From Yoonia sp. F2084L (GTDB lineage Bacteria > Pseudomonadota > Alphaproteobacteria > Rhodobacterales > Rhodobacteraceae): a stretch of DNA of 64,000 nucleotides. Positions within the stretch are counted from its first letter, which is position 1. Each line of letters begins with the position of its first letter. The stretch spans positions 372,001 through 436,000 of the forward strand of contig NZ_JALKAH010000003.1 of assembly GCF_023015625.1 (NCBI RefSeq), in the 5' to 3' direction. This document shows, piece after piece, positions 9,165 through 18,040 of the stretch. The position numbers and the translations under genes were made by a program. The notes beneath the pieces are model-generated. The model saw nothing but the letters and a program-made list of their open reading frames with translations, made no database searches and was not told the origin of the DNA.

Positions 9165-10489
9165 AATTGCTGACGATGCTGACCCTTGGCCTGATGGTCG
9201 CACCCGGATTGGCACTGGCGCAGGATGAAGCGTCAAACTTTGGCTGCTACGGGTTGGAGCAAAACAAAGAACTGCCAGCGGTTGAAGGCAAAGATGGCGT
9301 GTTCTTTCGTATCAACGCGGATTTGCGCATGGCGCATCCGTTCTCTGACCAGATCGTTGCGGATTTGGCGGCTTTGTCAGAGGCATTGGCCGAAAGTGGC
9401 ACAACGCTGATCTACGTCCCCATACCGACCAAAAGCGTCACGATGCCCGACTACTTGCCCGATGCCGCATCGCTTTATGGGTTCGACCTAGAGATCGCTA
9501 CGCGCGTGCATGACGACATTTTGGAACGTTTGGCGGCGGTCGGCGTGGTCACCGTGGATGCCCGGTCTGCGATGCTGGATGCCCCTGCCGATGACTTGCC
9601 GTTCTTTAAGGCGGACTTTCACTGGTCTGCCAGCGGCGCCCGTGAAACAGCGCGCGCCATTGCCGAGACGATCCGCGGTTTGCCCGGTTTTGATGACCTG
9701 ACCCCTGCGGCATTTGAGACGATGCCCCAGGGCACTGATATCGCGTTTTCGGGGATGCGGCGGATTTTGCAAAAGCATTGCACTGGAACCCTGCCAGAGG
9801 CGGTTTCGACCATCTATCAGACCGAGCAAATTCAGTCTGATGGTGTAGCCGAGGGTGGACTAGACCTATTTGGTGAGGCTGAGGCATCGATCCCGATTGC
9901 GATGGCAGGGACGTCGTTTTCCGACAGTCCCATCAACAATTTTCCCGGCTTCATCGCGCAATATTCCGAGCTTGAGGTCGTCAATTACGCCCTGACAGGT
10001 GGTAACCAATATGGCGCGATGCTGTCTTATCTTACCTCGACCGAGTTTCAGGAAACCCGGCCCAAATTCCTGATCTGGGAAAACCCAATCTACAACAATT
10101 TGGCCCAATATGGCGACCAGCCGATGCGCGAGCTGATCGCCGCTGCTGGCCGGACCTGCACCTATCAGCTGCCGTCTGTCGCGACTGACACCAGCGTCGA
10201 GGTGGACCTGTCTGCCTATGATCTGGGCCCTGATGACACGCTTTTGGTCGATACCAACCGGTCTGTGGGGCTGGAGGCTGATTTTGTTTTTCGCTCTGCC
10301 GATGGTGCTACACGCACCAAATCGATCGTGCGCGGCGCTCGCCTTGCGCGGACGGGGCGGTTTTACATGCCGCTGACCGGTCTTTGGCAGGACGGCGCCC
10401 AATCTGTGACTTTTACGATGTCCGAGCCGTTTGCTTCTGAACCCAGTATTTTCGCTTGCACCACTCACACCCTAGAGGAAAAATCATGA
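9161..10489 (+). CDS. algX: AlgX-like alginate O-acetyltransferase
   Basis: The 442-residue periplasmic protein has a signal peptide (GLALA-QD). An SGNH-like domain has Asp152 and His154 in DFHWSASGA and Ser252 in GTSFSD. A C-terminal beta-rich module from about residue 345 corresponds to the carbohydrate-binding module of AlgX. AlgX transfers acetyl groups to polymannuronate. Unlike several other genes here, the catalytic triad residues are intact. It overlaps the previous gene by an ATGA junction. The later genes are algF and a large Sel1 protein. Confidence 0.88.
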   Translation: MKLLTMLTLGLMVAPGLALAQDEASNFGCYGLEQNKELPAVEGKDGVFFRINADLRMAHPFSDQIVADLAALSEALAESGTTLIYVPIPTKSVTMPDYLPDAASLYGFDLEIATRVHDDILERLAAVGVVTVDARSAMLDAPADDLPFFKADFHWSASGARETARAIAETIRGLPGFDDLTPAAFETMPQGTDIAFSGMRRILQKHCTGTLPEAVSTIYQTEQIQSDGVAEGGLDLFGEAEASIPIAMAGTSFSDSPINNFPGFIAQYSELEVVNYALTGGNQYGAMLSYLTSTEFQETRPKFLIWENPIYNNLAQYGDQPMRELIAAAGRTCTYQLPSVATDTSVEVDLSAYDLGPDDTLLVDTNRSVGLEADFVFRSADGATRTKSIVRGARLARTGRFYMPLTGLWQDGAQSVTFTMSEPFASEPSIFACTTHTLEEKS

Positions 10490-11109
10490 CCCGTTCCCTG
10501 TTCACACTTGCAGCCCTGATCGCCATTCAAGGGGGCTCTGCCCTCGCCAATGACGAAGGGCTTTACGAAGATGTCTTTGCCCCCAATTCCAGTTTTGTGC
10601 GCGTCGTCGCACCGGGCCAAAGTTTCGTCGCTATCGACGGCACAACCTTGCGCGATATCGACACTGGCGTATCCGGTTTTGTGAACGTCATGCCCGGCGA
10701 CATTGATATCAGCGCCTCCAGCGGATCAACCTCGCTCGCGGCAGGGCCCAGCACGCATTACACGCTGATCATGCTTGACGATGAAACGGTCGAGATTGTT
10801 CAAGACGAAATCGTGAATGACCCCGCCAAGGCCGATGTGACGCTTTACAACCTGTCAGACGCCGAAAACGTCGAGCTTTATGTGCCTTTGGCCGACACCG
10901 TCGCGGTTGGTGATGTGGCATCCATGTCAGGCGAAACGGTCAGCTTACGTGCCCCATTGACGCTGGATTTCGAAGTGCGTGCGCAAGGCGAGACCATCGC
11001 GACGGTCGCAGGCATTGATCTACAGCGCGGTGCAGGCGTGTCTATCGTGCTGACTGAGGCGGATGGCAGTTTTACGGCTGAGGCCACCAACAACAGCTAC
11101 CTCAAGTAA
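10486..11109 (+). CDS. algF: AlgF-like alginate O-acetylation protein
   Basis: The 207-residue periplasmic protein has a signal peptide (GGSALA-ND). The conserved AlgF opening LYEDVFAPNSSFVRVV is followed by two beta-sandwich-like halves. AlgF works with AlgI, AlgJ and AlgX in polymer acetylation. The ATG at 10486 is preferred to an upstream in-frame codon because AGAGGAAAA sits just before it and the signal peptide begins there. It overlaps the algX stop. With algI, algJ and algX this completes the acetylation set. Confidence 0.87.
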   Translation: MTRSLFTLAALIAIQGGSALANDEGLYEDVFAPNSSFVRVVAPGQSFVAIDGTTLRDIDTGVSGFVNVMPGDIDISASSGSTSLAAGPSTHYTLIMLDDETVEIVQDEIVNDPAKADVTLYNLSDAENVELYVPLADTVAVGDVASMSGETVSLRAPLTLDFEVRAQGETIATVAGIDLQRGAGVSIVLTEADGSFTAEATNNSYLK

Positions 11110-11128
11110 GGTCAACCGGAGAAGACAC

Positions 11129-13888
11129 ATGAGACTGCGTGGTTTGAATTCCCGTTACCCGATCAAGGCGCTGCCCTTGGTTATTGCCACCTGTTTGCCC
11201 GCGCTCGCGCTGGCACAAGACGGTGGAGCAGCGCTTGATTTGGAATTCCGGCCACCCGAAATGTCGCCGACCGCCGTTTGCGTGGTCCGCGAACCCGAAG
11301 CCGTCACTGTGGCGACGTGGGGTGGGTGGGATCGGGAACGCTTGCCTGATATGTCGCCCACGTTGATCAAGCGCGATATCCGGCGTTTGCAGCAGATCAA
11401 TGCCTCTCTTTGGTTGGACACAATTGAGGTGATGATCGACCGGCTGGTTGATGCGGACCCTAGTTTTGCGGGGGCCAACGCGCTTGTCACCCGCATTGCA
11501 GCACTGGAAGCGGCAGGCGACTTTGCCGGCCTGCGTGATCGGCAATTGGTGGTCCAACTGGCCGCTGATGCTGATAGTTTGTCGCCGCGACTAAAGAACA
11601 TTCTGTCTCGTTTGTTGCGCGATGGGATCGGGATCGAGCGTGACATTGACCGCGCCAATGCGCTGTTGTTGGAAGCAGGCTATGCAGGCAATGCTGATGC
11701 GCTTTTGACGCTAAGCCAGATGACCCTTGATGGTAATGCTCCGGAAGGCTGGGATGTGCCGGTGGATCTGGCCGTGACGATGGCTTTTGGGTCACTGGTG
11801 GGCGAGATGAATGACACGATCTGCGACCGCACGGCCCGGATCGCCCGCGAGTATCACAACGGCGATATTGTCCAAAATGATGCGCAATTGGCCCATGATT
11901 GGTTCCGGTTCACGGCGGATCTGGGGGATGCCAATGCGGCTTGGAAAGTGGTCGAATACCACGTCCGAGCCGAGAGTTTTGAGAAAGACAACGAACAGCT
12001 GCTGCGGTATCTGCGTCAAGCCTCTGATGCGGGTCTGCCTTATGCGCAGATCGAATTGGGTCGCCTTTATGAAACGGGCGCGCTGGTGGACAAAGACCTC
12101 GACCGCGCCTTTGCGCTGTTTCAGGCAGCGGCTGCGTCTGGGCAGCGCCCGGGCCTGACCCGTGTTGCACTGTTTTTGGAAACCTACGCGGATGAATATC
12201 CGGGGCGGGAGGCAGAGCGTATTGCAGCGCTGGAGGCATTGGCTGAACTGGATGACGCGCCGGGTTGGGTATTCACCCGGTTGGCCCAGCTTGTGATGGC
12301 AGAGCGGGGACGATGGGCTGCGCAGGACGAGGCGATGGCGCTGTTTGAGCGTGCGGCTGAGTTGGGTGATACCGAAGGCATCAGCGAATTGGCGACGATG
12401 TTGATCGCGCAGCGTGATCCAGGCGATTTTGAACGGGCCGTCGATTTGCTCAGCAAGACGGTGTCAACGCTGGGTGGGATCACCCCGACTAAGAATCTCT
12501 ACGGTGCGTTCATGTGTCAGGCCATCGATAGCCCGCGTTTGGCTGAGGCTGAGTATTGGCGTTTGCAAGAGACGGCGACGGCCTCGGCCAATTTGGACCT
12601 CTCCGCACAAGAGTTGATCTCGCTGACCGCAGAAGAGAACGCGCTGATGATTGCAACGCTGCAGTCTCAGGCGCTTTATGGGCGGCCGACGTCGCTGGCG
12701 AGTTATCTCAAGCACCTTGATTATGCGCCCAATGCCACGCCGGATATTCGCGCGTTCTGGGCAGAGTATTCGGGGCAGTTCCCCGATGTGTTGCGCGCGC
12801 TTGCCAAGCTGGAATTTGAGCTTGCGCAGAACCCTGAACAACGGCTGGTCGCCTTTGATTTGTTGCGCCGGGAATATCTGCGTTCAGGTGCTGATGCGGC
12901 GTTAGAGTTGGCACAGGCGATTTTGGATTATCAAAGCGATACGACCGATGGTGTGGAGCAGGTGCAAGCCCTGTTGGAAGGCCCTGCACAGGCTGGGCAG
13001 GGGGCCGCGATAAAATTGCTGGCGACGCTGGATGAAGATGATCCGACTGGCGCACAGACCTACGCGGATTACGCCGATGTGATTGCAGCGAACGGCGATT
13101 TTGATGCGCTTGTGTTCGCTGTCCCGCATGTGGCGTCGCTGGAGCGGGACGTCTATGTCGCCCGCGCGGTCAGTGCGATGCCGTGTGATTACAAAAACGT
13201 CATGGCGATGGCTGATCTATCGCGTGATATTGGCGATACCGCACAGGAAACCCAGTGGATGCGGATTGCGCAGAACCTAACGGGTGCCAATGCTTGGGCG
13301 ATGGTTGATCTGGCCGAGCGGCACTATGCGATTGCGACGCCTGATGCGGTGGTGCAGGCGGAAAACCTGTTCGAGGCGGCCTTTGCGTTGGGTGACGAGA
13401 CGGCGGCGCGAGGCTTGTTCACGCTGTCGCTGGACAAGACAACGACCGGCTATAGTCCTGATCGCGCGGCTGCGATGATCCGTGACGCGGTCAGTTCTGA
13501 TCCCGCTGTTTTACCCGGCTATCTGGGTCGCTATCGCCGCACGGATGAGGAAACGCAGGCATTGATAGGGGCGCAAGTTGATATGCCTGCCGCCTATCTG
13601 GCCGCTGCCAATTCCGGTGATGTTTTTGCGATGCGCACCTATGCAATGTTCTTGCGTGAAACAGCGTCGACGGCGAATGATCTGGCGACCTCAACCCAGT
13701 GGTTGGCGCAAGCGGCACAAGGCGGCGACACCACGGCGATGGCCGAGTTTGGCTATGCGCTGGCCTTTGGGTTGGGCACGGCACCGGACCCTGAAAATGC
13801 AATGATGTGGTTGGAACGCGCGGCTGAGAGTGGATCAGAAAAGGCCCGCGCGATCACGACGCTTTTGAACCTTGAGGATGGCACATGA
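11129..13888 (+). CDS. Large periplasmic Sel1/TPR-like repeat protein, candidate AlgK analogue
   Basis: The 919-residue exported protein has a signal peptide (LPALALA-QD). Many helical Sel1-like repeats follow. The clearest are IELGRLYETGALVDKD with FALFQAAAASG, and at the end FGYALAFGLGTAPD with MMWLERAAESGS. Pseudomonas AlgK is also a Sel1/TPR solenoid but about half this size and a lipoprotein. No convincing lipobox is seen here. I infer a periplasmic scaffold for polymer export. GAAGACACATG at the start and the signal peptide support ATG 11129. Its stop overlaps the next gene (ATGA). Confidence 0.8.
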   Translation: MRLRGLNSRYPIKALPLVIATCLPALALAQDGGAALDLEFRPPEMSPTAVCVVREPEAVTVATWGGWDRERLPDMSPTLIKRDIRRLQQINASLWLDTIEVMIDRLVDADPSFAGANALVTRIAALEAAGDFAGLRDRQLVVQLAADADSLSPRLKNILSRLLRDGIGIERDIDRANALLLEAGYAGNADALLTLSQMTLDGNAPEGWDVPVDLAVTMAFGSLVGEMNDTICDRTARIAREYHNGDIVQNDAQLAHDWFRFTADLGDANAAWKVVEYHVRAESFEKDNEQLLRYLRQASDAGLPYAQIELGRLYETGALVDKDLDRAFALFQAAAASGQRPGLTRVALFLETYADEYPGREAERIAALEALAELDDAPGWVFTRLAQLVMAERGRWAAQDEAMALFERAAELGDTEGISELATMLIAQRDPGDFERAVDLLSKTVSTLGGITPTKNLYGAFMCQAIDSPRLAEAEYWRLQETATASANLDLSAQELISLTAEENALMIATLQSQALYGRPTSLASYLKHLDYAPNATPDIRAFWAEYSGQFPDVLRALAKLEFELAQNPEQRLVAFDLLRREYLRSGADAALELAQAILDYQSDTTDGVEQVQALLEGPAQAGQGAAIKLLATLDEDDPTGAQTYADYADVIAANGDFDALVFAVPHVASLERDVYVARAVSAMPCDYKNVMAMADLSRDIGDTAQETQWMRIAQNLTGANAWAMVDLAERHYAIATPDAVVQAENLFEAAFALGDETAARGLFTLSLDKTTTGYSPDRAAAMIRDAVSSDPAVLPGYLGRYRRTDEETQALIGAQVDMPAAYLAAANSGDVFAMRTYAMFLRETASTANDLATSTQWLAQAAQGGDTTAMAEFGYALAFGLGTAPDPENAMMWLERAAESGSEKARAITTLLNLEDGT

Positions 13889-14919
13889 AAAAGACGGTTT
13901 CGACACTCATCGGTGCGGGCATGATGCTGACCCCGGCCAGTATTGCTTACGCAAATGAGGATGCTCTGGCCTGTGCTGCGCCGCCTGAACCCGTGATTTC
14001 GCTGAGCTATGGCAGCCGTTACACCGACGAAAGCACTACGCGGTCTGACATTGATGAAGAGGGCAACGCCGAGGTAAATGCGGCCCTCGGCCCAATTGAT
14101 GATTTCCTGCGCGACCTGACGCGGATCGCCAATGCGATTACTGTGGGCAGCGATGAACGCGTGGCTGAGGCTGATTGCCTGATCGGCCAAATGGCGATCT
14201 GGGCTGAGGCGGATGCGTTTTCAGAGTTGGAGACGATTACCGCGAATTTCTCGATCGGGTCGCGTCTGGCTGGGTTTGCTTTTGCCTACCGTCAGGCCGC
14301 GCCCTACTCCACAAACCCGCAGCAACGCGCGGTGATCGAAGAGTGGTTCGGCGCGCGCATCACCGAGCAAATGTTGTTCTGGGAAGAGGACGCAACCCAA
14401 GGTGCCAAACGCGGTAATTTGCGGGCTTGGGCGACTTTGGCGGTGAATTTGGTGGCTGATATTACCGATGATCCGGTGGCGTTGCGTTGGTCGGCGTGGT
14501 CGGCGAGTTTCTTGCAGTGTCAAGCGCTTGAAGACGGTAGCTTGCCGCAAGAAATGCGCCGGGGGAAATATGCGCTGCACTACCAGTTGCACGCGATCAC
14601 GCCGTTGGTGGTCACGACGTTATTGCTCGAACAACAGGGCATGTCGATCAGAGGCGTGTGCGACAATGCGCTCGACCGCATAGTGAAATTTGCTGTTGAT
14701 GACATCGCAGATGGCAAAGCAAGCGAGACCTATTCGGGTGAAGTGCAAAGCTATTTTGACGGCACAGATACGCTCGATAGTTTTGAAATGGCATGGCTGG
14801 AGGCTTATCTGATTTTGTCCCCAAGCCTGGAGCTGGAAGCACTTGCCGAGGAATTCCGCCCCCTAAGTCATAGCAAACTGGGCGGCAATCAGTCGCTACT
14901 TTGGCGCGGGTTTGAGTGA
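13885..14919 (+). CDS. AlgL-like PL5 family protein, probably without lyase activity
   Basis: The 344-residue exported protein resembles poly(beta-D-mannuronate) lyase AlgL. It has a signal peptide near SIAYA-NE, the region SYGSRYTDES (41-50) and helical alpha/alpha-barrel segments. In active PL5 enzymes an NNHxxW motif supplies the catalytic Asn-His. Here it is GNLRAW (177-182), with Leu179 at the His position. The Lys of SKYEGS is Arg45. The downstream RALxYHxY segment is YALHYQLH. This suggests a binding or scaffolding role rather than cleavage. My family motif memory should be checked by alignment. It is the last clear gene of the operon. Confidence 0.72.
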   Translation: MKKTVSTLIGAGMMLTPASIAYANEDALACAAPPEPVISLSYGSRYTDESTTRSDIDEEGNAEVNAALGPIDDFLRDLTRIANAITVGSDERVAEADCLIGQMAIWAEADAFSELETITANFSIGSRLAGFAFAYRQAAPYSTNPQQRAVIEEWFGARITEQMLFWEEDATQGAKRGNLRAWATLAVNLVADITDDPVALRWSAWSASFLQCQALEDGSLPQEMRRGKYALHYQLHAITPLVVTTLLLEQQGMSIRGVCDNALDRIVKFAVDDIADGKASETYSGEVQSYFDGTDTLDSFEMAWLEAYLILSPSLELEALAEEFRPLSHSKLGGNQSLLWRGFE

Positions 14920-14947
14920 TCAACTTGAAGATCGCGAATTGACGCCA

Positions 14948-15076
14948 ATGGCATCTTTTTGTGCCGTCCGCAAAGCTTGTATGGTTGGTATTTGCACCGC
15001 AGGCGCAATGGCAGGCGCTGACGATCTGTTTGCACCATCAGGCGATCAACCCCGCGTGATTGATCTAAAAGATTAA
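14948..15076 (+). CDS. Possible 42-residue peptide after the alg operon
   Basis: A short frame begins ATGGCATCTTTTTG and ends TAA. The product has a Cys- and Ala-rich middle (KACMVGICTAGAMAGAD) followed by a charged tail. It is 28 bases after the algL-like stop, on the same strand. It runs 12 bases into the 3' end of the convergent lyase gene. No good ribosome binding site is visible. It may be a truncated secreted-protein start or chance. Confidence 0.25.
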   Translation: MASFCAVRKACMVGICTAGAMAGADDLFAPSGDQPRVIDLKD

Positions 15077-16273
15077 ATCAAAGTCCGCCGCTTGGCTTAG
15101 CGCCTGTAAATCCAAATTGCCGTCGTTCACTTTCATGCCAATTTTAACAGTTTCTCCGGCTCTAATATCGTCACGTGAATGAACGCCATCAACGAGATAA
15201 CGCCCATCTTCGTTGATACTTGCCTCCGCACGCCAAATGCTGTCGATTTCAAGGTCCGTCAGACTAAACGCTGCCTGCCATCCTGACACGTCAGCATCGC
15301 CTGCATTCGTGATGTGAAGTTCCAAAATGGCTCCAGAGCCCCAATCTTTGCTTAGGACAAAACTAAAGTCGAAAGCGGGGTCTTCGTTTGCAATGGGCAT
15401 CGCCTCGACCGACGGCGCCACGGCTTGAGCCCCTTGTACGCCTGTTGTGTGCAACACCGGTTGCGTTGTGCCCAAACCCACGTCGGCAGCGTTGGTCGAT
15501 ACAACCACGTCATCGAAATATGCAGCGACATCGCGATCTGGCAGCCAGCCGTCCGTGCTACCGCCGAAAAACGAACTGAAGTAAAATCGATCAATCTGCG
15601 AACCATCATCGACAAATTGCAAACCATCGAGATCCAGCACTTGTTCGCCGTCAAACCACACATCCACCTCGCCATTTGCGCGGTCGTCGCTATTGATTTG
15701 GACCCGCTGCACCAGATTATGCCACGTGCCCGGTTCAAATTTGATAGGATCGCCATCGTCATCGACAAATTTGAAGCTTTCGCCGTATTCGCCCGGTTTA
15801 TCCATGTGATAGAGATACAGCTCTGCCGCGCCGTCCTCGCGCCACATGTAGCGGGCTGTAAACCCATTTGAGCCATCGACATCATCACCGCCGCTGGCCA
15901 AACCGTCAGAGGCCAAACCGGGGAGTTTGCCACCGCTATGGTCGTCGCCATCAAAGTCGAAATCCTCTTCGAACTTCACCCAATACGACAGGTAGTATTC
16001 CTGTTCTTGGGGGAGCGCCCATGACGATGCTGCGGCCGCGTTATCAGAGCTGCTGTAAGTGACCTTCAGGGACTGACGGCCCGACGCTGCTTCTTCGCTG
16101 CTGATTGCCGCGTTCTTTGCTGTTTTCGATCCAAACGCGACCTCCCAATCCTCTTTTTGGAGTGAGGTGCTGTAAGCTGAGCCGCTACTATGGTTCTCAA
16201 ATCCGCGCGTGATGGCGCCACTGGTGATTGTTCCGTCAGAGGATGTATAGGACTGGGTCAATGGATGCCTCAT
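15065..16273 (-). CDS. PL14-type polysaccharide (alginate/glucuronan) lyase with CBM2-like module
   Basis: The 402-residue protein has a central PL14-type beta-jelly-roll at about 90-260. YYLSYWVKF is followed by GGKLPGL (Lys116), TARYMW (Arg141) and LYLYH (Tyr153, Tyr155). These match the Lys, Arg and Tyr-x-Tyr residues used by PL14 lyases. The C-terminal 100 residues, from DFSFVLSKDWGSG onward, look like a CBM2-like carbohydrate-binding module. There is no signal peptide. The acidic-hydrophobic end (DFDLIF) is compatible with type I secretion, which is an inference. It converges on the alg operon, so the made polymer is a natural candidate substrate. Confidence 0.78.
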   Translation of the reverse strand: MRHPLTQSYTSSDGTITSGAITRGFENHSSGSAYSTSLQKEDWEVAFGSKTAKNAAISSEEAASGRQSLKVTYSSSDNAAAASSWALPQEQEYYLSYWVKFEEDFDFDGDDHSGGKLPGLASDGLASGGDDVDGSNGFTARYMWREDGAAELYLYHMDKPGEYGESFKFVDDDGDPIKFEPGTWHNLVQRVQINSDDRANGEVDVWFDGEQVLDLDGLQFVDDGSQIDRFYFSSFFGGSTDGWLPDRDVAAYFDDVVVSTNAADVGLGTTQPVLHTTGVQGAQAVAPSVEAMPIANEDPAFDFSFVLSKDWGSGAILELHITNAGDADVSGWQAAFSLTDLEIDSIWRAEASINEDGRYLVDGVHSRDDIRAGETVKIGMKVNDGNLDLQALSQAADFDLIF

Positions 16274-17003
16274 TTTAGGTGTGTTTCAAAAACACAAATC
16301 AACGCAGAGTGGATCGATGGCAAGGGCAGCCTAGGCGTCGCAATAATTTGGGCATATTCGGGCCAAACATTGGACCGATTGCAGCAAAGGTGCGCCAATG
16401 AGCAACGTCCATGACCCGTCACGAGGCTCATAAGACGGACCCGGGCGAAAAGTTCACAGCGTTGCAGCATGAGTGTATTGGTTTGGGGCGTGATTCTAGC
16501 CGATCTGACGTGCGTGGTTCACCACCACTAACCGCTTTTACAACGGGCTATTCATGCGCGCGAACCCCAGTTACGCAGGCCGAGGCAGGGTGCCGGTACG
16601 ATGACAACGCAGGTCAGCGTTCAGTGACGACATTGAACGCATTCGGTCATCGCTACCAGTGGTCATTGGTTCACGTTGCCAGCGATAACCCGGCCGTTGA
16701 TGTGGCCGCGAATGCATAAGTACGCTTTTCTCGCATCACGGTTCAACCGCCGACAGTACGGTTTGCGTGCCGCACCGCGTCGCCCCAAGCAATGACCGGT
16801 TTGACGACTGAGCTCCGCTGCTGCGAATTTCTTGCCGCGCGGGCAAAGCCATGCTGCGTCAGCGAAGGCAGAAAATCCAATGTCCGCTTCGTCACGCACA
16901 CCCGCCACAGTTTCGTACAACTATGAATGTCTGATCTACATCAGCGTCGTTTTCGTCTTAAACCAGCTTGCTTGCTTGAAAACTCAAAATCAGAACAGCT
17001 GCT
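16274..17003. other. 730-base region without a convincing gene
   Basis: Short open frames occur on both strands here. None has a family-like composition, a ribosome binding site or sensible neighbours. Their translations are Cys/Arg/His-rich, as expected of non-coding sequence read by chance. No tRNA cloverleaf, direct repeat array or insertion sequence end was seen. It must contain the promoter of the minus-strand PL14 gene, but no clear -35/-10 pair stands out. Confidence 0.5.
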
Positions 17004-17477
17004 TCACGCTGTCTCTTCTCCATCCAAAGCAGAGGCCAGACGGAAGCCGATCCGGTTAGGTTCAGGTTGGTCGATGTGTTTTGGACTGGCAACCAAGGTC
17101 ACGTTCATTTGGCTGACGTGTTGGATAAGCTGCGTGCGTGCGCCGCCTTCATTCATGCCGTAGTAAGTGACGATATCAGGGTCGTAGTAGCCCAAGCCTT
17201 CGATCTTAATCACGCCGGTCATACCACCTGCGAGTCCCAATCCGACCTCATGATCGTTGTCGAGCTGCTTTTCAAAGTTCTGGATGTACATGATGATCCG
17301 CTCATAGGCCCATTGCGCAGGGCTTTTCTTCGCCATCGGTTCCGACAGCGCCTTGGGCATATCATGTGCGGTGGCTGCCTGCGTTTCGGGGTTCGTGTGA
17401 ACCTCGCGGCATTTGGGCAGGATATCGTTTTCCAACAGCTCGGCTGAGGTATCAATCTGCATCGTTGTCTTGGTCAT
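17004..17477 (-). CDS. DUF6173-like conserved protein
   Basis: The 157-residue protein has a disordered N-terminal 50 residues. A conserved core follows (MAKKSPAQWAYER, IQNFEKQLDNDHEVG, EGLGYYDPDIVTYYG, TQLIQHVSQMNV). I recognise it as the roseobacter family I believe is called DUF6173; no function is known to me. No signal peptide or membrane segment is visible. Its start overlaps the stop of the upstream Lrp-type gene by four bases, so the two are probably co-transcribed. Confidence 0.75.
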   Translation of the reverse strand: MTKTTMQIDTSAELLENDILPKCREVHTNPETQAATAHDMPKALSEPMAKKSPAQWAYERIIMYIQNFEKQLDNDHEVGLGLAGGMTGVIKIEGLGYYDPDIVTYYGMNEGGARTQLIQHVSQMNVTLVASPKHIDQPEPNRIGFRLASALDGEETA

Positions 17478-17935
17478 AGCGGCACCGCGGTTGTTTCCTT
17501 GATTTCCTCCATAACGAAACTTGCCGAAATGTCCGATACAGAAATGCGTGAGGTCAGCCTTTTGTAGAAGGCGTCATAGGCCGGTACATCCGCCACGCGG
17601 ACCCGCAGTACATAGTCGAGGTCACCTGTCATGCGGTATGCGCCCACGATTTCAGGGAAAGCTTGGAGAGTGGTCTGGAACTGTTTCATCCAATTTGCGT
17701 CATGTGCGTTGGTGCGGATAAGCACCATAGCGGTCAGGGGCACGCCGACATGCCCCGGGTCAACCAATGCGACGCGGCCTGTGATGGTACCCGCTTGCTC
17801 CATCACTTTGATCCGCCGCCAGCAGGCGTTGCGAGAAAGGTTCACCGCTGCACTGATGTCATCGACCGACAGAGTGGTGTCAGTTTGCAGGATACGCAGG
17901 ATTGCGCGGTCTATCTGGTCTAATTCCTGTGGCAT
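17474..17935 (-). CDS. Lrp/AsnC family transcriptional regulator
   Basis: The 153-residue protein has the standard two parts. The N-terminal helix-turn-helix is LDQIDRAILRILQ with LSRNACWRRIKVMEQAG (about 5-50). The C-terminal RAM ligand-sensing domain is about 65-145 (VGAYRMTGDLDYVLRV). Members sense amino acids and regulate nearby or distant metabolic genes. It is divergent from the small gene at 18041 and overlaps the DUF6173-like gene downstream. The shared upstream region (17936-18040) probably carries its autoregulatory site, though I cannot name one. Confidence 0.92.
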   Translation of the reverse strand: MPQELDQIDRAILRILQTDTTLSVDDISAAVNLSRNACWRRIKVMEQAGTITGRVALVDPGHVGVPLTAMVLIRTNAHDANWMKQFQTTLQAFPEIVGAYRMTGDLDYVLRVRVADVPAYDAFYKRLTSRISVSDISASFVMEEIKETTAVPL

Positions 17936-18040
17936 ACTTGGGATGATATCTCAATAAAAGCTGAAAACACAATCATATTTGGGATCAAACTGCGCTGTCT
18001 TTTGATTAGTTTCGTCCAAAGCCAACAAGGGAATGCAAAG

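Noticed and set aside
16663..16920. 85-residue minus-strand frame in the gene-free region
   Set aside because: Arg/Cys-rich composition, no ribosome binding site and no family resemblance.
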